Source of the DNA: Epiperipatus broadwayi
Taxonomy: Eukaryota; Onychophora; Udeonychophora; Euonychophora; Peripatidae
DNA: 64,000 nt
Direction of reading: 5' to 3'
NCBI GenBank assembly: GCA_028023455.1
Contig: JAQFVV010013311.1
Span: 62,001-126,000 of the forward strand
Notes under the pieces: model-generated
Database searches by the model: none
What the model saw: only the letters and a program-made list of their open reading frames with translations
What the model was told of the DNA's origin: nothing
Shown: piece after piece, positions 58,539 to 64,000 of the stretch
Layout: each line of letters opens with the position of its first letter
How positions within the stretch are numbered: position 1 is the stretch's first letter
Position numbers and translations under genes: made by a program

Positions 58539-60447
58539 TGTAATGAAAAATGAACGGAGATGATGTTTCTATTTTTTGTTTTTTATTAAATATAATAATA
58601 AGTATTCTGAAATTCAAATCATCCATCCTCCATTACTGCAAGTAAAGAGAACATATAGACATAAGTGAATTTATATCCATTTCTGACCAAATCTGTGACC
58701 ATACATATATTGCCCCAGATTATCTTTCCCGATCAGATGTCTCTCGACTGCTGTAATTATTAAAGAATTACAGAGCTTGGTTACATTTATAAATTTAATG
58801 GGATTAGTAATACTGTACAACCATTCTCACATGTTACTTAGTACTCAAATGGAATAATAATTATAACCAAATCCTCTGGGTATATTAAACTATTGGAATG
58901 GTGAAGAAACAAGATGATACAGATAAACAGAGCAAAACTCTCCATACAGTATTTCCACCTGTGCTAAACAGAGTAATCAATGGATGCCAGAAGGCTTGTG
59001 CCTAAAATCCCTATAGGTGGCAATACTGTATAGAGAGTTTTGCTCTGTTTATCAACAATTAATGTGCTAGTATAGGAAATGTGATCATGTGATGATACAG
59101 ATAAATTAATTAATGAAACATTTACTATAATAATGAAACAACAACAAAAAAATTACATGAAATATTTAAATTACAATAAACTCATTTAAATGTAATACTA
59201 CAATTAGATATATGTGTTAAATCCTATAAATGTCTTTAACCTATTGAAATGAGGTATCCATTTATAGTCGTTCATTCCAAGTATTGTTAAAGAGTCTAAT
59301 TAATGTCTATTTCATTAAATATTTGGAACTGCAATTGCTTTTAATGTGTAAAGTATGTGCATGTGTGTTATATATTGATTTTATTTACTTCATCTAGGTT
59401 TTTTTCTTTTCCTAAGTTAACCGTTGCCCTGCCAACCATCATGTGGAATTCCTCCACTTCTTTTGTAGAGACGGCGTTTTTTGGCTTTGGTTTTTGTTTA
59501 TGGGATCTCTTCTTCTACATATAGTGACTCTACAGTACTAGGGTGTTAATGGCATGGCAGGTGAATCATCGGGCAGGCACTACACCGACAGTTGTTTCAT
59601 GGCGAAGTGACCATACAAGCATAGTGGGTTTGGATTGACCAGCGACCGATGGCCCTTAGCCACACATTCTTGAAGATTCACTTGTGTTGTAGATTGGTTT
59701 TATATTAATTCAGTTTGTCAGTATTCAACGAAAATGTCCTTTACTCAGCTTTCCTTTTTTTCTTCTTTAATGTCTGCTTCACATTAGGTTCTATTCCACT
59801 TCTTCTCAAAACCAGTGCTCTCACCGAAGTCTCCATGTGAACTAAACTTTTATTTATTTTTTTTCAAATTCTTTCCTTATCTTGATCTCGTTTGTAGGTT
59901 TTCTTTCACACTTCTAATTTTAAAATGTTTTCTATAACTTATACAAAATTTATTTTAATTTCATACTATTTTATAACATAGTGTTTTACCTTCATTTATA
60001 TTAAAATTATTCTCATTTTACATGCAGTAAATCTTTGCCCTCTTTATATACATATTCGCATATGTATTTCATTTCGTTAAAATGTGTAGATCTTTATCTT
60101 TTATCGTATTCTAATTTTACTAATAATTTTATTTAAAACACCCCAATTGTTACCTTATTAAATCATTTGAGTTCCCATTTTATTTACATTTCCTTTCTTC
60201 ATTTTTAATCTTAAACTAAACGTCTGACTCTCATATTTCTAACTTTAATATTTATATTTTTCCCAAAATCTCAACTTTGGAGGGTAAATGATAAGAATCG
60301 TTGTTCGATTCCGTTCCCCTCTCTTTATCTCATTACATTCTTTTCTTCATTGGTTTTAATTCTTTTTTAAACTATATTTAGTTATTACTTAATATTAAAT
60401 ATATATATATATACAGTATATGTGTAGCAGAATGCGCCATCATCACA
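58539..60447 (-). mobile_element. solo LTR related to LTR1, inverted
   Basis: On the minus strand it begins TGTGATGATGGCGCATTC (60447) and ends TTCATTACA (58539). It shares with LTR1 the words AAGAGAGGGGAAC, ATTCTTATCATTTACCCTCC (LTR1: ATTCTTATCTTTTACCCTCC), GAGATTTTGGG, GGGAAAGATAATCTGGGGC and AATTACAGCAGTCGAGAGAC in the same order. Both ends are recognisable and no internal region is attached, so it is a solo LTR from recombination. It is more diverged than the two LTR1 LTRs are from each other. A palindromic element near 58913-59105 is nested in it. To its right the monomer resumes. Confidence 0.75.
58913..59105. mobile_element. small palindromic element in the solo LTR
   Basis: Inverted arms of about 38 bases (58922-58959 and 59016-59053; ATAAACAGAGCAAAACTC against GAGTTTTGCTCTGTTTAT) with a 56-base loop. 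The whole is flanked by the 15-base direct repeat GATGATACAGATAAA at 58913 and 59091. The right part (ACTGTATAGAGAG...GGAAATGTGATCATGTGATG) is shared with the TIR elements at 62.7-63.5 kb. Confidence 0.7.
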
Positions 60448-61189
60448 ATCTATATATATATAATACAACTTAATGTAAAGATGCTACATTTTCAACAATC
60501 ACAATTATGATAATACCCGTTTAATATAAATATATTAATGATTATTCCTAATTATTTAGTAAATTAGAAATTATCATATCATTTATAAATCAAATTTTCA
60601 TTAAAAATCAATATATTTATTATTATTAAGATTAAAAACATGGATTCCATTTCTTTTTTTTTCACGTGTAATATCTTAATAAATGAAAATATTTATTTTT
60701 ACGTTTCTTCATATATTAATATCAGCATATTGTTGGAATTCTATTGAAAATTAATGAATAAAAGTCTTTTATGATGTAATTATAAATAAATCGTATATTT
60801 AAATTATATAGAAATAATAAAAAATATTAAATTAACTAAAAGATATATATATATAAACAAAAAAATACATTATTTTAAATGCCGATTTTTGATATTTTAA
60901 TCAAAGGACTGGATTTCATTTAAACGATATATATATATTTAAAAGATGAAGCTAATACGACTTTTGATTTTTCTATATACAGTACATGGTTTGCATACCA
61001 CATTTATATGTATACATTGAAACTTTCTTATTGACATAATTTTATGCTATCATTGTTTTTTTTTTTTTTTTGTATCTACTCTAAGATGTAAATAAAGTTT
61101 TAATTTTGAAAGTTCATTTGTATCTAACATGTCAAAATTTTAATATTAGATTAAAAGTGTACACACACACACACATCTATAATATATTT
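60448..61189 (+). repeat. array monomer 7, middle part
   Basis: Resumes in the TATAATACAACTTAATGTAAAG block, then AACATGGATTCCATTTC near 60638, AAAATACATTATTTTAAATG and TAATCAAAGGACTGG, as in the other monomers. A private insertion of about 140 bases (60950-61110) is not found in them. Confidence 0.65.
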
Positions 61190-62728
61190 TTCTTTCATTT
61201 TCAATGTTCATTCCAAAATTAAAAACTCTCCAAGTTCAATCAAGTTTTTTTGATTTAGTCTTTCTTCTCTGTATCACACCAACACAGTTTCTTATTTAAT
61301 CTTATCCATCTTATGTGAAGTCTCTTTCTAGGTCTTTTCCCATTTCATGGGATCCGGTTTAAATGTAAATTGTCCAACTATTATAACAACTTTTAGTAAT
61401 ATTTCTATCCTAGTTCCATTTCTGTCTCTTTATTCTTTCAACGATAATGTACACATACCTGTTTGTTTTCTTTTCTATGTGCTTTACTTTTAATTCCTTT
61501 TTGTTATCCTAGCATACATTTCTCCATACTTCATTGAGTGATTTGAAGACTGTATTCATCCTCTGGTTAACTGTAAGTTTCAGATCAATTACTAATAAAT
61601 TGTATTAAAAATCTTCAACCACAAACACATATTTCCTTTTAATATTTAATTATTTCTATAGAAAGCATTTGACCCATGTTTATGATTAATTTCATGCATT
61701 ATGTTTTCATCTGTATTAATAATCTGTCCAAGGTGTAGTTTTATCTTTTTTCAATTCATGATTAACAATTCTTATTTCCTTTATCTTAGATATTTCCATT
61801 GAATATTGCTTTAGTCTTTTTAGCATTTGTCATCTCTTGTAACATTTTCTAAATCTCTGATGTATTATTTGCTAAAATAACCACATCATTCCCCAAATCT
61901 ACATGACTTAAATAAGCACCATATGTTTTTGTTCACTTTGCTTTTTATTTTAACCCACAAAACACATTTTGTGAAACTACTACAAAAAGGTTTGGAGATA
62001 TGGAATCACACTGTCATACATCCTTCTCGATGTTAATCTTAATAACACCATATAATCAAGACAGTACTGTTCTTGTGTGATGAATATTCTTCAAAATGGT
62101 AGTCCAAACTTTAATCACTGTGGAAATACTTATTCTTTTGGCTGACTTTTATAACCCATAAATCCAAATCAAAATAGAAATTCATAGTCATTGATCATTT
62201 CTATATGTTCTTTTAACACTTGAATCTGGTCCACTGTGTTCCAGTAGAACAACTTTTAAAACCAGTTTCAACTTTGAATTGGTTTGAGCCCAAAGTCTTC
62301 AATAAAGATTTTGTATAAAACAGATAGAAGACTGATAGTTCTGTCATTTTTAATATCTTCTTTACCACTTTTTTAATATCAATTTATTGCTTTCTTTCAA
62401 TTTCCTGGTATATTTTTATCAATTGGACATTTTGCCAACAATGTTTCTATTTCTTCACCTGCTTTTTTTTTAAAGGCTTTAATAGTAATTTTACATTTCC
62501 TAGAATTTCTTGTGTTTTTTTATAGATTTAATTGCATGACACATCTTCATTTAAAATGCTATATAATTCCTTATAGAACTCTTCCACACATTTCATGATG
62601 TCATTCCATTGTTCATTCTTTTCTTTTTATTGCTGAAACATCTTTACTGTCAATATCAAAATATTGGTGTATACTTTTAGATTTTTTATTCTCTTCTATA
62701 GATTTCCATGTTAATTTATAGTTATTAA
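61190..62728 (-). pseudogene. RTE LINE remnant, monomer 7 (first part)
   Basis: Minus-strand LINE homologue of the longer type, ending AATTTATAGTTATTAAACCG where the other copies end too. Here, uniquely, the LINE continues at 63570 after an insertion. Confidence 0.75.
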
Positions 62729-63160
62729 ACCGCTAGACATCACATGATCACAGTTTCCAAAGACACCAAAATGTGTCGATTCTGAACTGGATTCAAATCT
62801 ATATGACAATACAAGCAAATGAACTTGGATTGAAAACATTATTATGTATTAATTTTGAATTCATAGCTTTATAGGTAACTAAAAAAGTAAGAGGTGTTTG
62901 CTGAAAAGATGCACTAGATCCTAAGGTCTATTGTCAATGCTCTCTGATCCAAGGCTCCTCATTGATGAAATCTACAAGCTAGATACTAGTCTGGGAATAT
63001 TGGATAAGTAGGCACTAAATAGGGATTTTATGCACAAACTTTATTGCATCCATTGATTACTCTGTCACACACTGAGTGGCGCTACTGTATGGAGAATTCA
63101 GCCTCTGTTTTAACAGCTTATGTAAGCATAGAAAATGGTGATCATGTGATGTTTAGTGGT
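62729..63160. mobile_element. TIR element with CATCACATGATCAC ends
   Basis: Inverted ends of about 23 bases (62729-62751 and 63138-63160: GACATCACATGATCAC against GTGATCATGTGATG) with few mismatches. No coding frame. The interior (AAAGACACCAAAATGTG, TGGCGCTACTGTATGGAGA) repeats at 63222-63560 in the same orientation. The combined insert 62725-63569 is flanked by the 12-base repeat AATTTATAGTTA (62713 and 63570). Confidence 0.75.
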
Positions 63161-63569
63161 ATAATACCATTCCTGCCTATAGGATGATCAGGACAGTGAC
63201 AATGGTTGCTAAAGAACTAAAGACACCAAAATGTATAGATACTGAATTGGGTTCAGATCCATATGACTATGCAAGTAAATGAGCTTGGACTGAAAACATT
63301 ATTGTGTTTTCATTTCGGACTCATAATTTTATAGTTAACTCAAACAGTAAAAGGTGGCTGCTGAAAGGATGCATTAGATCCTTAGATCTATGCACAATGC
63401 TCTTTGATACAAGGCTTTCCACTGATGAAATTCACAAGCTAGAGACTAGTCTGGAGTTATTGGATGAATAAGCCTATATAGGAATTTTATGCACAAACCT
63501 TCTTGCATCCATTCATTACTCTGGCTTGTACTGTGTGGCACTACTGTATGGAGAGTTTGTCTCTGATTC
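63161..63569. repeat. second, end-less copy of the TIR element interior
   Basis: From 63222 the sequence repeats 62759 on (AAAGACACCAAAATGT, CTAGAGACTAGTCTGG, TGGCACTACTGTATGGAGA), with substitutions. The left TIR is replaced by an unrelated stretch (63161-63221) and the right end stops short of a TIR. Confidence 0.7.
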
Positions 63570-64000
63570 AATTTATAGTTACATTTTTTACTTAATCATT
63601 AATTCTTTTTTATACATTTCACAGAATTTTAGATATTCTACTTAATGGTTCATTTTATAATATTTTCAATCTCTTCTTCAATTATTGTATTGTCTCAATT
63701 AAAATTTTTATTTGTAAATAGCTGCTTTTCTTGAATCACCCATATTTCTTGCAGTTCTTAATGGAATGCCATTTATCTTCTTATTGATTTCAATCAAGTC
63801 TGAATCATCTTCACTGTCTATGATATTTTAAAACAATTTGCAAGTTTTACTTTGAATTTGCTGGAATATTTCTGAAGATTAGGAATATCAATTATTAATA
63901 GTCTTTTCATCTCTCCAGTATTGTATTAACATGTATCTTACATCTCAATAACCAATGAATCACTTCCTATATTCAGTCTCTTAAAACATTAATCTTTAAA
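63570..64000 (-). pseudogene. RTE LINE remnant continuing past the constant breakpoint
   Basis: Equivalent to about 48420-48870 of the intact LINE: TTTATACATTTCACAGAATT, GATATTCTACTTAA, TCAAGTCTGAATCATCTTC and GAAGATTAGGAATATCAA align in the same order. Stops in all frames. This is the linker between endonuclease and reverse transcriptase on the minus strand. Open at the window edge. Confidence 0.75.

Overview
The window is AT-rich, gene-poor eukaryotic DNA made almost wholly of transposable elements and repeats. I see no convincing host protein-coding gene, no rRNA gene and no intact tRNA gene. Long (TA)n and (TTA)n runs, an RTE-type LINE with a microsatellite tail, gypsy-type gag and protease remnants, and short terminal-inverted-repeat (TIR) elements point to an invertebrate metazoan. 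I cannot name the species from sequence alone.

The backbone, from about 2.08 kb to the right edge, is a degenerate head-to-tail array of a roughly 3.3-3.6 kb monomer. Each fairly complete monomer has, in order: a common GTGG site, a block of TTCGAAC/GTTCGA hairpin sequence, a (TA)n stretch near 'GATAGATTAAT', a 'TATAATACAACTTAATCTAAAGATG' type block with the phrase 'ATGGATTCCATTTC', and a minus-strand RTE LINE remnant that is cut at the same place in each copy. Monomer landmarks lie at 2.1-3.1/9.8-13.5, 19.7-23.3, 23.3-24.2, 27.7-30.9, 42.0-45.3, 45.3-46.1/54.6-54.9 and 60.4-62.7 kb. At 62.7 kb the LINE is interrupted as in the others but resumes at 63.57 kb and runs off the window, so the right edge looks like the arrangement from which the array arose.

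Four LTR families are inserted. LTR1 (3101-9787) is complete: two LTRs, a tRNA-Pro-like primer binding site, a polypurine tract and one open gag reading frame, but no pol; a related solo LTR lies inverted at 58539-60447. LTR2 has copies at 13497-19719, 24900-27653 and 30924-42003, all in the same GTGG site of the monomer and all lacking reverse transcriptase. LTR3 (36195-41917, target duplication GATCA) sits inside LTR2 copy C, has frameshifted gag and protease, and also lacks reverse transcriptase; its 5' LTR is split by an insert carrying a higher-order minisatellite. LTR4 is seen as solo LTRs (34120-36161, 46060-51761, fragment 1932-2080).

The only reverse transcriptase close to intact is a 3.3 kb RTE LINE on the minus strand (46697-49994, target duplication GGAATTAT) inside an LTR4 copy; one in-frame stop splits its reading frame. 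DNA-transposon derivatives include a long and short pair with CACCTGG termini and TA target duplications (11562-12550 and 23633-23925) and TIR elements with CATCACATGATCAC ends (62.7-63.2 kb). Two tRNA-Gly(TCC)-like sequences at 10.57 and 10.91 kb lack the 3' acceptor strand. The window is a layered insertion record: monomer, then LTR2, then LTR4 and LTR3, then the satellite insert.
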